A stretch of DNA of 64,000 nt from Rhynchopus euleeides (taxonomy: Eukaryota > Euglenozoa > Diplonemea > Diplonemida > Diplonemidae): NCBI GenBank assembly GCA_963210315.1, contig OY723293.1, positions 1,798,001-1,862,000 on the forward strand. The letters run 5' to 3'. Shown piece by piece: positions 21,655-32,616 of the stretch (position 1 is its first letter; the number at the start of each line of letters is the position of its first letter). Below the pieces are notes generated by a model. It was not told the DNA's origin and ran no database searches. It saw nothing but the letters and a program-made list of their open reading frames with translations. Position numbers and translations under genes: made by a program.

Positions 21655-22483
21655 TGGGGTAATCAGGCTGGGGAAAAAAACAACAAATCACACCCGATCA
21701 CAACAGATCACAACAAATCACAAGGCAAATGTTGTGATTTGTTGTGATTTGTTGTGATTTTTTGCGATTTGTTGCGGCCAGTTGTGATTTGTTGTGACTA
21801 GGTGTGACGTGGTGTTCTCGTTTCCTCCAGAAGCAGGTGTTGCGTGCGGTTCCGAAGCGCACCCGCTGCATCCCCTCTCCCACCATCTTTCGTTCGGCGG
21901 CTATTCCGCGCTCTTTTCAACGCGTCGTCGCGAAGATTGCGCCTCAGTATCAGCAGGCGCAATCTCCGGCTTCCAGTGTGTGTGTGTCCCCCCTCCTTTA
22001 CAGCGCAACGAGGAGGAGAGCGAAACCGTGTGGTGTCACGTAGAGCAAGAGTAGGATAGCGGGCCCGGTTCCTCACGGTATGGTCCTTCGGGGCCAGGCT
22101 GCGATGCCAGCACGCTAACCCAAATTGCAATACGACGTGGTGTGATTTGTTGTGACCAGTTGTGACGACTTGTGACCCTTTTGTGATGAGTTGTGATGAG
22201 GTGTGATCTGTTGTGATCTGTTGTGATCGCGATCCAAAATTTTAAATTTTTGAAATTTTGGATCGCGATCACAACAGATCACAACAGATCACACCTCATC
22301 ACAACTCATCACAAAAGGGTCACAAGTCGTCACAACTGGTCGCAACAAATCACAACTGGCCACAACAAATCGCAACAAATCGCAACAAATCACAACAAAT
22401 CACAACATTTGGCGTTGTGATTTGTTGTGATCGGGTGTGATTCGTTGTGATTTGTTGTTTTTTCCCCCAGCCTGATTACCCCA
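21655..22483 (+). mobile_element. Foldback element B, copy 2
   Basis: 829 bp with the same TGGGGTAATCAGGCTGGGG ends as B1 and the 5-bp duplication AGTGT (21650-21654 and 22484-22488). Removing the nested insert and one copy of its duplication leaves about 500 bp, matching B1 without its own insert. The palindrome centre is near 22240-22260. Confidence 0.85.
21816..22133. mobile_element. Retroposed insert nested in B2
   Basis: 318 bp flanked by a perfect 10-bp duplication GACGTGGTGT (21806-21815 and 22134-22143). B1 has the empty site with a single GACGTGGTGT. A duplication of this length without inverted ends fits LINE-type retroposition of a SINE or transcript. Read on the minus strand it begins near a GTTAGCGTGCTGG box that loosely resembles a pol III A box. 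No coding match. Confidence 0.6.
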
Positions 22484-22517
22484 AGTGTGAATTATCCGCC
22501 TGTGGTCTGCTCACATA

Positions 22518-23554
22518 CAGGGCTTTCCCTAAATCTGGGGGTCTGGGGGGCAAATTTCCAAAAACGGGTGCAAAAAAAGGGGGGAAAGGGGGGTTAGGCT
22601 GGGGCCCAGTCTGGGGGCTGCCATTGCATTTGTTGGACTCCGTACGGATCGTAGTGGGGTCATTTTGTGGGTGTAGGCGCCCAGTTTCACCTGTGAAATC
22701 TGGATCTGGTTCAGTCCTTCAAGTCCGACTCGTGATGGGAGGAGGTGACTGAGAGGCAGCACCACCCCACCCAGCGGGGCCCCCCCGACGGTTTTGTCAA
22801 GACCCCGTTGTTTTGAACGTTTGGAATCTGTGCGGATCGTGGTGGGGTCATTTTGGCCATGAGGTGCCTGTGAAGACCCCTGTCTGGTTGTCACCGTGAA
22901 GGTTCAGCTCACCCCCCCTCTAATTCCTCACCCGGACAAGACAGGTCCTGAACATGTATATCCGTGTGAGACATTCTGTGGCCGTATGTCACCTTGTGAC
23001 CCGTTGTGGTGATGTGTAAGAAAGCCTCATTGGCAGACAACTGCCGGTCCACTGATCCTGGCTCACACCTGATGAGGCACGCCAGGGGAGGTTGTCGTGT
23101 GTTTGCGCCAAATACACAACGAGCACCACGGGAGACCACACGTGGCGTCTTGCACCTGACGAGATTGCTCTGATTTTGCTTCAGGATTGCAGCATCCGGC
23201 GACACTGATCAAGTTATTGACACGATGTGCCAGAAAATGCTGAATAATCCCTGGTACTCACCTGAACCCAGAGAGCCTAGGAAGATCGAAAACCGCATGG
23301 TCTCCCATGGGAACCTTTTTTGCGCGCCCAGGACGGCAACACCCCAAAAAAGGTGTTCTTTTGCAATATTTGCGCACACCCATTCCGAAGATTTTTTTGA
23401 CAGCCACTTTAGTCAAGTAGGGTGCCCATTCCTGCCTTGACAACTCGCCTGCAAAAAAAGGGGGGAAACAGGGAAATAATAGCCTGCAAAAAAAGGGGGG
23501 GGAGGCAGATTTTGAAAATGTCGGGAGACGGGTGCCGATTTAGGGAAAGCCCTG
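22518..23554. mobile_element. hAT-type non-autonomous element S
   Basis: 1037 bp with inverted ends CAGGGCTTTCCCTAAATC and an 8-bp duplication CTCACATA (22510-22517 and 23555-23562). CAGGG ends with 8-bp duplications are typical of the hAT superfamily. Poly-A/poly-G blocks (CAAAAAAAGGGGGG) lie inside both ends. No transposase frame is recognised; repeat Q sits at 22744. Confidence 0.85.
22744..22870 (+). repeat. Repeat Q, copy 2, inside S
   Basis: Partner of 9636-9780. The best-preserved block is GTTTGGAATCTGTGCGG followed by GTGGGGTCATTTTGGCCATG. Confidence 0.65.
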
Positions 23555-23563
23555 CTCACATAT

Positions 23564-24706
23564 TGGTGTTATCGACCCCCTGATATTTCGTGCCCTGTTC
23601 GTGCCCAAAAACCCGTTTGGGCCCCGTTTTTTGCGGCCCCCGTTTTCCCCGTTCCAGGAGCTCGTTGCCACGCAGTGGCGCAGAACGCACCCCAGAACAC
23701 TCAATGCCGGGCTGGATACGGACAACTACTCTCCAGATTCGCTTCATTTTGCCCGTCGGTGGACCACCAGGGGTAACTTGAGAAGATCAGGTGGGCGGGG
23801 AAGCTGGGGCGGGGGCGGGGGCGGGTGACTCAACATTCAGGTTTCGGGCCCGGTGCCTGCGCGCATCCTGTCGTACTGTGGGGGGCGCAGCAGGTTTCTC
23901 CCATACTTTTCCAACGGGCTCTTCGCACGATGATATGTGCTCCACGAACAACAACACAACCAACTACAAGAAACCGCGCACTGGCCGGGGTAGAACTTGG
24001 TGGTCCAGGACCATGAACAGGTCCTGGAGAGCAGCCGGTATGTTGCAGCACGGCATCCCATTGCGGATCAGGGAGCACACCCTATGGCGTAGCTCCTTCC
24101 GCGACCACGGGCTCGGCAGCTCGGTGCACTGCACCAGCACCACGTCGCTCTCCCGCAGGAACGGGAGCACCTCCTCACCCACCTCCTTAAACTCTGTCGT
24201 TCCGCTTCAGCAACCGGTATCCCGGAGTGGACGGGAGGTAACCCTCCTCTGTGAGGGTCGTCTGCACAAGCTGTGCAGTCATGCCCACGGGCAGATCCTT
24301 CTATATGCGGGTGGGGCGGGGAACGGTCGGCATCGTGTTCTCTTGCGCACACTGGGGGAGTTTGAGTCCCCCTGCCAAGGTTGCTCTCCCCACCTGTTTG
24401 ACGTAGATCATATATCGGAACCCTCTCCTGGTGTTGGCCCACCAACACCAAAGAGAAACCCTCAGCGAGACGGCACTCCTTTAACGTCCTCCAGCCGACC
24501 TAAACAGGCCAGAACGGGACAATACATGCCTGTCCGGGTCTATCCGGGCCGATACATGCACAAAATTCACGCGAAATTTGGGTGGTTCATGAAAACCACA
24601 GGCAATACGTGAAAAATCCCACCAAGAAAGAAAAAAAAAAAAAAAGGGCCCACCCTGATATTTCGTGCCCCGTTCGTGCGAAGTTGCCCCTATTTCGATA
24701 ACACCA
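23564..24706. mobile_element. Element T: short TIR, direct subterminal repeats
   Basis: 1143 bp with inverted TGGTGTTATCGA ends and the 5-bp duplication CATAT (23559-23563 and 24707-24711). CCTGATATTTCGTGCC then GTTCGTGC lies just inside both ends in the same orientation, as in R and N. Its left duplication overlaps the right duplication of S, so the two elements abut. It carries a minus-strand coding relic at 23964-24200. Confidence 0.75.
23964..24200 (-). pseudogene. Unrecognised coding relic inside T
   Basis: About 78 codons ending in TAG at 23964-23966, with G/C-rich third positions like the real genes. It reads FKEVGEEVLPFLRESDVVL, followed by a region containing SPWSRKELRHRV and a cysteine pair. 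The frame is lost upstream and no start is seen, so it is a fragment. A loose similarity to uL10-type ribosomal proteins was considered but is too weak. It may be the remains of a protein encoded by T or a captured host exon. Confidence 0.4.
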
Positions 24707-24747
24707 CATATACCTTTGCTTTTTTTTTGCCATGATTTTCTGCCAGT

Positions 24748-25020
24748 TTACGCGCGACGAGGGAACAAAAAGTGAAGTTTGTGAACATATTTCTAAAAGC
24801 GAATGGGATATCGTACTCACCGAAGACCTGCGGAGAACTGCCCCTTTATATCATGCCACTTTTTTCAGAGGAGTGGGTTCAAACATGCTCTCTACGACTT
24901 TGACAAAATAAAATTGGGCGTCCAACGAGAAAAGATGAGTTCGGAATCTGTATTTCTCTTACAGCCGCTGGCTTGGCGGAAGGTGGTTTATACCTCCGGT
25001 CTGAAGGGAGTACGATATTC
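24748..25020 (+). repeat. Dispersed repeat M, copy 5
   Basis: Shares CGCGACGA, ATCGTACTC, ATGCCACTT, CTTACAGCCGCTGG and CTGAAGGGAGTACGAT with the other M copies. The CTTACAG-CCGCTGG junction again resembles a 3' splice site. Diverged. Confidence 0.45.
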
Positions 25021-28000
25021 ATCCATGTTGTTCGGTGCTGTTTCATTGAGCGAAGAGCGTCTCTCGCACGATCCAGGCAGCACCCAAGTGCGTATGCATT
25101 ATTTTGTTCAGCTACCCCCCCTCCCACCCCCGGTGGTGCTGGGTGGAACATAGTGGGAGAGGGTTTGCTCCACGCGCTTTTGCTTTGTCTCTCTGCGCGC
25201 ACCTTGTTCACCCCGCCCACCTTTTCCTCCCCTTCCCCCCCCCCATCAACTCAGGACGCGGCGGGAAGCCCCTTTGCCCTCAAAGAGCAACGACCCATCG
25301 GTATTTTTCGCTCGGAAAATGCAGAAGGACAATAAAAAAACAAAATTTGGACCTTTCAGTGCGAAAAAGACCCCCAGCCGACCACCGAATCCTCTGGCCG
25401 TGCTCCTATTATTCATTCCAGGTCTTGGGATCCAGGCCAGAAGCTGGTTGTTTCGGTCCCTTCGGCTTTGGAAAGAGTGGCCCGAGTCTGGATTCTGGCG
25501 TTTGGTTGGGTGCAGCGGGGGAGGGGGTATTCCTGAGATTATCATTTTTTTGATTGCTTCCTGATCTCTAGCAGAGTGGGTGAACATGTGAGATTCGCGC
25601 TTGCGAAACAGAGGTTTGGATAAAAAAGCCTGCGGGCCAGATGGCCCGCGGCAGGGGCTGTATCCCGCCTCTTCTACAGAGAGGGCGACGCCCCGACTTC
25701 ATTCCTGAGAGTAATTGATTTTGCCGCTTTAGCTACTGTTTGCGATCTCCCCTTGTCTGCACTGATTTATTTTCCCACCCCCGATATTGATTTATGCCGG
25801 CAATCCTTCAAGGTCATTTGGATTTTTCCCGGCTGCTTTTGTTTCTTCATGACGTTCCCGCTCCACTTCGACAGCCCACAGGAACGGGGTACATTATTTT
25901 TTGCCACAAGAAGGGAGGTGTTCCTGTGGAATTGATTGAGGCTGTTGCGGATTTCAAGAATCCCTTTTCTAACCAGAGGCCAGAGCTTGGCAAACACTAC
26001 CACGCCATGGGTGTCAAAAAAAGAAAGCGATTTGGGGTGGACATGCCAGTCAGCTCAGCTCACACGGTGCTTGGTTGCCGACACCAAGAAGAACAGAATA
26101 AAGGGGGCTGGTGCAAAGCGGGTCGCGTGCGCTGGGCCCACGGTTGACATTTCCTGGCACTGATAGCCTATCATCTGTGTGCTCTCTTTGCCTCTGGGGC
26201 CTCCGACGCAAAGTTGTCTTTCCCTGACAACCTTGTCTGGTGTTGAGGACAACGCACACAGTCATTGCGGTAGCCACGGTGTGTGTGGGCCCCTGTGCAA
26301 ACAAACTACTCCTGAATCCCCATATTAGGTGAAATAGTGCTTGTTGAGGGCATGCTGTATTGTCTACTCAGGTTCATTCCACGCACCCTTTTTGGTACTG
26401 AAGGCCACGTTCTTTATCCGCTTGCTTTTTTATTCTTCAAGGGATCTGATTGCCGCTGTTCGGTGCCTCCACCCACCCACACACCCCACCACCTGCATAC
26501 CGGATGACGGGAGACCGTCTCTGCCTTACTTTCCTACTTCAGAGTTTTCACTTCCTTCAGAAGCCCCACCAGCCACTCTGCGCTCTTTCTTGCCTTTGGG
26601 CAGAGCTCTTTATGCCGCAGCCGTCCGACTCCCGCTGATACATGTGAGCATCAAGGCATTTGCATTGGTCGTGTTCTGCACACCATCCCCACTGTCCCCG
26701 TTTTTTTTCAACGCAAAACACATACACGAGTGATTTGATTGTAGGAGTGGAGAGCACACTCGAGCAACATGCTCTCATGTGATCACCACATACACACTAC
26801 GAGAGAAAAAAAAGGGGCGAAGCGATTGAATTTGCTGTCCCGATTTAAGACACGCGAGCCATCTTCCGTCTCGGCTCCTGGTCCTGCTGCCCTGTGAGAG
26901 GAGGTGGCAGCTCCCCCACTCCCCAAAAATTACAGCCAAACAAAAACACCACACACATACAAGCCACCCCCGATGCCATGCATAAACGGGTGTGGCAGGT
27001 GCTGAGTTACATCAAACAAGCAGCAGTATTCCCTCCCTCCCTCTGCTGTATTTTTTGGCCCGCGTTTTCCTTGTTGGAGAAGGGTGGCGGTGGTGGTGGT
27101 GGTGGTGCGACTGTTATTCCATCTGCTGATTCTCGTTAATTTTTTTCCCCTGTCGCTCTCTATACATCCACAAATGTGTTCGTCACATGTCTGCTACCCC
27201 ATCTTTGCACATTAGTCCACATCGTTGGCGTTGGTGGTATTCCTTTGTGACGAGGCCTGCAGTGGGCGATCACACCGAGACCAGGTGTTCGTTTGTGCTC
27301 GACACTTCGAACGAGTTGAACGATGGCTTATTTTTTTCCGACCAGCCCACCCACCCCACCCACCCACCCCCATCACCCGTCCAGTTTGCCACAGGTCTGA
27401 GAGAAATATGTCTTTCGCCCACCCCAGCCCCAGAAAACCCTTTCTCTACCACCTGTCCGTCGGTGGACCACCAGGAGGGGAGGGACTCGGTGTGAGGCGC
27501 GTGAGCCATCCCTTCTTCTTTTATCCCTATTCCAGACAGGCATCCGTACCGCCATGCCCCCACATCCCAGTGAGAGTGAAGGGGGATCATCCTTGTGCTT
27601 CCTACTGCTCCTACTTCAATACCCCCCCCCCATCCCCCCCTCCCCCCGGTCCAGTTGCAGAGCAATTATCCAAACATGTCCCCGATTGCAAATCATTTTG
27701 TTTGAAATGTTGCCCCCTCCCACCCCCCCCACCCACGCACCCACGCACACAGACAGTTCTTGCAATAAGGTGTTGTTGCGAGCGGTCTGGACCTGCTGTG
27801 GCTGACGAATTGCAATGGTTCTTCTCTGAATGCACCCCTCCCTAGTTCCCTACCCACGCCCCGCGATTCGAACAATGTTCTCTTCCTTGAAGGCCGGTTT
27901 CGAGTGTGATGATGTTCGAGTCGAGGGAGGGGTGAAGAAATCGTAACGTTTAATTCAAGGTGCCATGTCCATGCAGAATCTCTTTCTTGCGGTGCTGTGC

Positions 28001-29118
28001 GTTGCAAAGAATGGGGTGGCGTGGCACCCCTCCCACAGACCCCCGCCCCTTGTGGCACACTCGGTTGCTGATCGTCAGCACGTCAGAAGAAACTACGGGG
28101 GGGCTTCGGCCCACAAGCAAGCCAAGGAAAAATGAAAATCAAGTTTCAACATTCATCAGGACTGGAATGAAACTGGGTGAAACGGTGATGGGCGACCCGA
28201 AGAGACTGGATACAGCCTGTGCCCGTGGGTGTGAAGGGTGTGTGCATGAAAAGTCGCTCTGTGAATATTCCCTCAGGTGAATAACCTGACACTTCTGCGA
28301 CCCACCCGAAGCTGACCCAAACTTGGGACGTGGGTTTTTGTTCAGCGTTCCCCCGGCGATCTTGTGGAGAGAGTGGGGCAAACTCGGGAAGCACTGCCTC
28401 CGATTCAAAACAGATATACCTTCGGTGCAGAGGAGACTCTCCAGAGGAGTACCATTCTTACCCCACGTCGACCACGTCCAATGCGGGGGCCGCAGCCAAC
28501 TCGCGAAAGTGTGGATCAAATCACAGAGGGTGGTGTGCACGACCAGGCTTTCGCGTGGGAATCCCCGAAAAGGAGTTTTTTTTTGTTTTGTTTTCCGGGG
28601 TCTACTCGGGGTGTGGGGGGGAGATCAAACCAATAATAGTGCATCCACTCAATCCAGATCACCCTTTCAATTAGAAATCAGCGGGGGGGGGAGGGGGTTT
28701 TCCCCTGACTGGAACAGGGCGCTCGGAGTGCGCGGTGTCCAAGCTCCCAGAGCTTGCGATACCTCGAAGAAAAAGCCAAACGGTGTGGCGGGTTATTCTC
28801 TGTGTGACACATCTACCAGAGGAGCGTGAACTTTGTGTTCTTGGGATGTCTTTCCGTGGATGGCGTGATGTGTTCCAGGTATGTTCCACCCCGCCACCCG
28901 TGCATATGGTGTGCCACTCCGGCCTTTGCAGGCTGGGGTGCCGGGGGGTGGGGGTGGGGAGGGCTGTGTTTGTTTCTGTCCCGATCCTCCTGCAGTGCCG
29001 TACATATTCACCGCACACAACAACCCATCCTAGTTTTGTTCGTTCATCCCCCCCCCCTCCCCCCACCGATTCAAATTCCTGGCACCGCGTTCCTCTTTCC
29101 GAAGAGAATGCTAATTTA
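25021..29118. other. 4.1 kb without a recognised gene
   Basis: C-rich tracts, a GGT tandem near 27088-27108 and a CCCA tandem near 27345-27370. A motif CGTCGGTGGACCACCAGG occurs at 27458-27475 and also at 23756, with a relative at 54770. Open frames up to about 300 codons on the minus strand (28671-29579) run through low-complexity DNA and into element E, so they are not genes. Confidence 0.45.
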
Positions 29119-29449
29119 CAGGGGGGGGTCGAATAAACGTACTTAGTTGAATAGTAGTACTTAGCCGAATAGTAGTACTTATTTTTTTGGGGCTCTGGGG
29201 CAGGCCTGTGCCTAAGTCGGATGTAGATGTAAGGGTCGGCCTCAAGGAAAAAAAGTTCCCACTTTTTTCTTCCCATATTTTTGGTGGGGGTTTTTTTGAG
29301 GGTTTTTAGGAATTTTTTTTGGGGGGGGGGATATGCCTGGCCTTTTTTGGGCACGCTCCGCACCCCCGCTGACGCGGGTGCTGTGCTGAGTGCCGTCCTG
29401 CAGCTGCTCGCGACCACGGTGCTCGTGGCCGCGGGTGGCTGTTTGGGCA

Positions 29450-29507
29450 CTTCCGAGTTATTGTACAGCCTCTGTGAATAATCGGAGGCTGTGCAATAAC
29501 TCGGAAG
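29450..29507. repeat. Hairpin inside E
   Basis: 23-bp arms starting CTTCCGAGTTATTG with one mismatch, around a 12-base loop. It could form a stable RNA stem or be a foldback remnant. Confidence 0.7.
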
Positions 29508-29582
29508 TGACGACGAAGACGAGGCCACGGGCGACCTCCCACGGGATGGCATCGCCCAGAGGCTTGCTCTCGAGCTCAAACC

Positions 29583-29642
29583 AACAGATGTACACTACCG
29601 TGGCCTCCGGCGGCTGGGGGGCTCCGCCCCCCAGACCCCCCC
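29583..29642 (-). repeat. Repeat F (minus)
   Basis: Complete F unit on the minus strand, with the self-complementary GGGGGGCGGAGCCCCCC and then the AGCCGCCGGAGGCCACGGT block. Confidence 0.75.
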
Positions 29643-29744
29643 TGTGGCGTGTCTTTGCGCGACAATTTATCGTCCCCCCATGCGACATGTGCTATCTGTC
29701 AGTTGTGTTGTACTTGAGCGTATGCGACTATGGAGCCAGGCCAA

Positions 29745-29802
29745 CGGACGTTCGCTACCGTGGCCTCCGGCGGCTGGGGGGCTCCGCCCCCCAGACCCCC
29801 CT
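29745..29802 (-). repeat. Repeat F (minus)
   Basis: Second F unit inside E, about 160 bp from the first and in the same orientation. Confidence 0.75.
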
Positions 29803-30147
29803 GTGGCTTGTGCCTGGTCTTGGAGCCAAGTCCTTGCGCATACGGGGCTGTGGCATATCGGTTCCAGCACCCTCGCGGGAGGCTCCCATATCAGGCGAGA
29901 TCCTGTAAAACAAAACACAAAAAAAAGAGACCCCCAGCCCAGCTGTGAATTGGTTGTGTGCAAATGCAGCAAAAGAACGTGTTTTCGCGCTGAAATACCA
30001 TGTTCTGGGCTCAAAAAAGGGACCAGCGCCGAAGGAAAAAAGTGGGGAAAAAGTTGGGTGTAAACTCTCGTTTTTGACGATTTTTGGCCATATTTAGGCA
30101 CAGGCCTGCTCTGGGGCACGTTGGGCCGTTGAATACAAGTACTTACT

Positions 30148-30357
30148 TTGTACACCCGTTTTTTTGGGAAATATCTCGTTTTTTTTGAGATTTTCTTTTC
30201 GGAGGACCGCCTGCCAGTGGAGGGGGCACACAAATCCGCAAACTTTGGGGCAAGGAATGGGGACAAGGTCTATTGGTGCCACTTCGGGGAACCAGGGTGC
30301 ACGGGCCCCGTAAACCCGCAAGCTCATGCGGTCCAGAGGCATCAGAACCACTGCTGA
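30148..30357 (+). CDS. Short zinc-finger-like frame in E (doubtful)
   Basis: A 69-codon frame. Its second half reads KVYWCHFGEPGCTG then QAHAVQRHQNHC, a C-x6-C...H-x4-H-x3-C arrangement like the DNA-binding fingers of some transposases. The N-terminal third is T-rich DNA and probably not coding, and the frame stops straight after the finger. This may be the decayed start of a transposase gene of E; no catalytic domain follows. Confidence 0.25.
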   Translation: MYTRFFGKYLVFFEIFFSEDRLPVEGAHKSANFGARNGDKVYWCHFGEPGCTGPVNPQAHAVQRHQNHC

Positions 30358-30771
30358 AGCCCGCCGCGCATTCCCTTCCCCACCACCACCGCCCCAGACA
30401 AAGCTCACCGTAGACCTGTGACATCCACCAACAGGGCCAATATCTTCGGCTGGTGTCGATATAATGACGACGTCGGATGCTTTCATCTGCTCACGGAATG
30501 CCTCAAGAGGATGGGCCACAGCCAGGCGCTCCCCGGCCTTCCTTCAACGACGTGATCCGGGCCAGGGCACGCAGCAGTGACCAGCGCGCCCCTGGTGGAC
30601 CAAATAGCCCCGCAGAGCCCCTGCAAACAGCGTTTTTAGGAAAAGTTGAATAGACGTACTACGTACGTCTATTCGCTCGCAAAGTATTTATACTATTTTG
30701 GCGAGGTCGATTTAGGCCTGCCCGTTCGCCGAATAGTAGTACTTAGTACGTTTATTTGACCCCCCCCTGTA

Positions 30772-32508
30772 ATAATTCAAGAAGGTGTGAAAGGTCAATT
30801 CGTCGCGGGTTCCCCAGTTGCTCTCCAGAGGGGTTCCAAATAACCCCCTGCGACACTGAAATTCGAACACCGTTCTTGATAAGGAGATCTTTACTGGGTG
30901 GGGAGGGAGGTTTCAAAATTAAGGCGGACGGCTTCTATTTCACCACGCCTTGTATGCGAACCCCCCCCCCCCACCCCGTAAAAGTTCTGTCTGTCATGCA
31001 TCTGTCTCGTGAGCGCCCCATTTCCTGTGGCAGCAGGGACACGCCGTTGTATGCTGGTTGTTTGGTTTGAATCGTGTTATATTGATACCTCTGCCAGGAG
31101 CTTCGTATTTTGTCAGGGCAAGATATGATATTGTTCGAACCCACCCCCCTTCGGGCGGGTGAAGACGCAGTAATAAGCGACTCTCACGTGCCAAAAAAAA
31201 ATACGACCCTTTCACCGCATTGCTTCTTTTAGGTTCCGTTTTTTTCGTATGTTTGGAGCTGTGTATTTCATGGCCAGTGGTATTGTCCTTCCCAAAAAGG
31301 CGCCACTTGGTTTGGGGGCTGGTGCGATGTGGTGCCAGGTGCAGTGGTGTTGTCCTTCCCAAAAGGCGAGACACTTCTGCCGCTTCCTGATATAGGCCCT
31401 TCCCTGCCGCCTGGCCCAGATATTTTTTGCGGCCTTTTTTGTCTCGGTGATCACACACTCCCACCGCACAAAGCCATTTGTTTCGGGACTCCCGCCTGGG
31501 GCTTGCGTGGCACTGCAACGATCTCTGGGAAGAGAGCAATGCGGCTGAACAACGCAGAAATTAGGCCGCAGATCCTTCTGGCCTTCCGGGGTGGGACAGG
31601 TGTGTCTGCCAACATAAACAGACACGGCCATCCCGCCTGCTGAAACAGTCATCCCCCCCTCAACCCGGCGGCCAGTCTTATGGTCCCTCAGACCTACCGA
31701 GCCCCGCAAGGTAGGTGCTGTGGCGAGAGGGCTTGGCCCGGGGCAGTCCGACAGACCGCACAGTGTTGGGATTTGGTGGGGCGGGGGTGGTAGGGGGTGG
31801 GCACGGATCACAGCTATGCCTGGAATATATAGAGTTCGGCAACAGGAGGGGCGCTCTGCTCTTCTTCGATAGGCCGTGGTACGATAAGGGGGGACAGCCA
31901 TGGTGCGTGCTCACCACCTCCAACGAGCTCGAGTGGGAGGGAGGCAGCATCTTGCCGACAACCGAACATTTCGGGAATGCGATCCGCCACAGAGAGGACA
32001 GAATCTGTGGGTGTGTCGGTTGGCTTGAGTGAAGGGAACACCGTGGCCTCTTTTCATCCAATTGTCGTCAGACATCACACATTTATTGGCACCCCCCCCC
32101 CCCCACCTATCCACTCCCTTCTTCAAAGCGGCGCCAACAAATACATGCAAGGAGGAGTTGGTTTGAACGTTCCCCCGACACCCTCGGACCTGCTGTGTCG
32201 GAGAAGAGGCGGCAAGGTGGGTCTGTTCAACATCCTCATACTCTCGCAGTGTGTTGGTTGCTTGTCAACACCATAAACAGAATATAACAAAGCGAGGTGG
32301 GCATCGATGCAACAGAGAGCCTGACTCGGTTCTGTTGTGTCGATGCCAAGCCAAATCACCCGGCATTTTTCACACACAACAAGAAGAAAGCTTGTCACAG
32401 TGAAAAAGATAGTTGGCAGCGCTTTGGGTGACAAACACAATCTACCTTGCCTTGTTGCTATGACTGTGCGCACACTCACACCAACCTTCATCAGGCAAAA
32501 CACGTGGG
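30772..32508. other. Gene-free DNA
   Basis: A short local duplication near 31276-31380 (TTGTCCTTCCCAAAA repeated). A 229-codon minus frame at 31212-31901 lacks coding bias. No gene. Confidence 0.45.
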
Positions 32509-32556
32509 AGGCCTTCGCTCTGTGCCACTGTGTGTCAAACTGTGTCACTTTGCAGC
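32509..32556 (+). repeat. Repeat W, copy 1
   Basis: AGGCCTTCGCTCTGTG followed by GTGTCA repeats, matching 40064-40125. An inverted GAGCGAAGGCCCCC lies at 32603-32616, so the pair may bound a small element. Confidence 0.5.
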
Positions 32557-32616
32557 CAGTGTTGTGAGGCGGCTCACCATTCCTCTCTTCTCTGCATTTC
32601 TGAGCGAAGGCCCCCG

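Larger units (their letters stand above)
29119..30769. mobile_element. TA-flanked composite element E
   Basis: 1651 bp with inverted ends CAGGGGGGGGTC(G/A)AATAAACG and TA on both sides (29117-29118 and 30770-30771). GAATAGTAGTACTTAG repeats line the ends. A second inverted pair (GGGGC..GGCAGGCCTGTGCCTAA near 29190-29215 and its complement near 30092-30115) lies inside, so E may be a nested insertion. It contains two minus-strand F repeats, a 23-bp hairpin (29450-29507) and a short zinc-finger-like frame (30148-30357). Confidence 0.7.
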
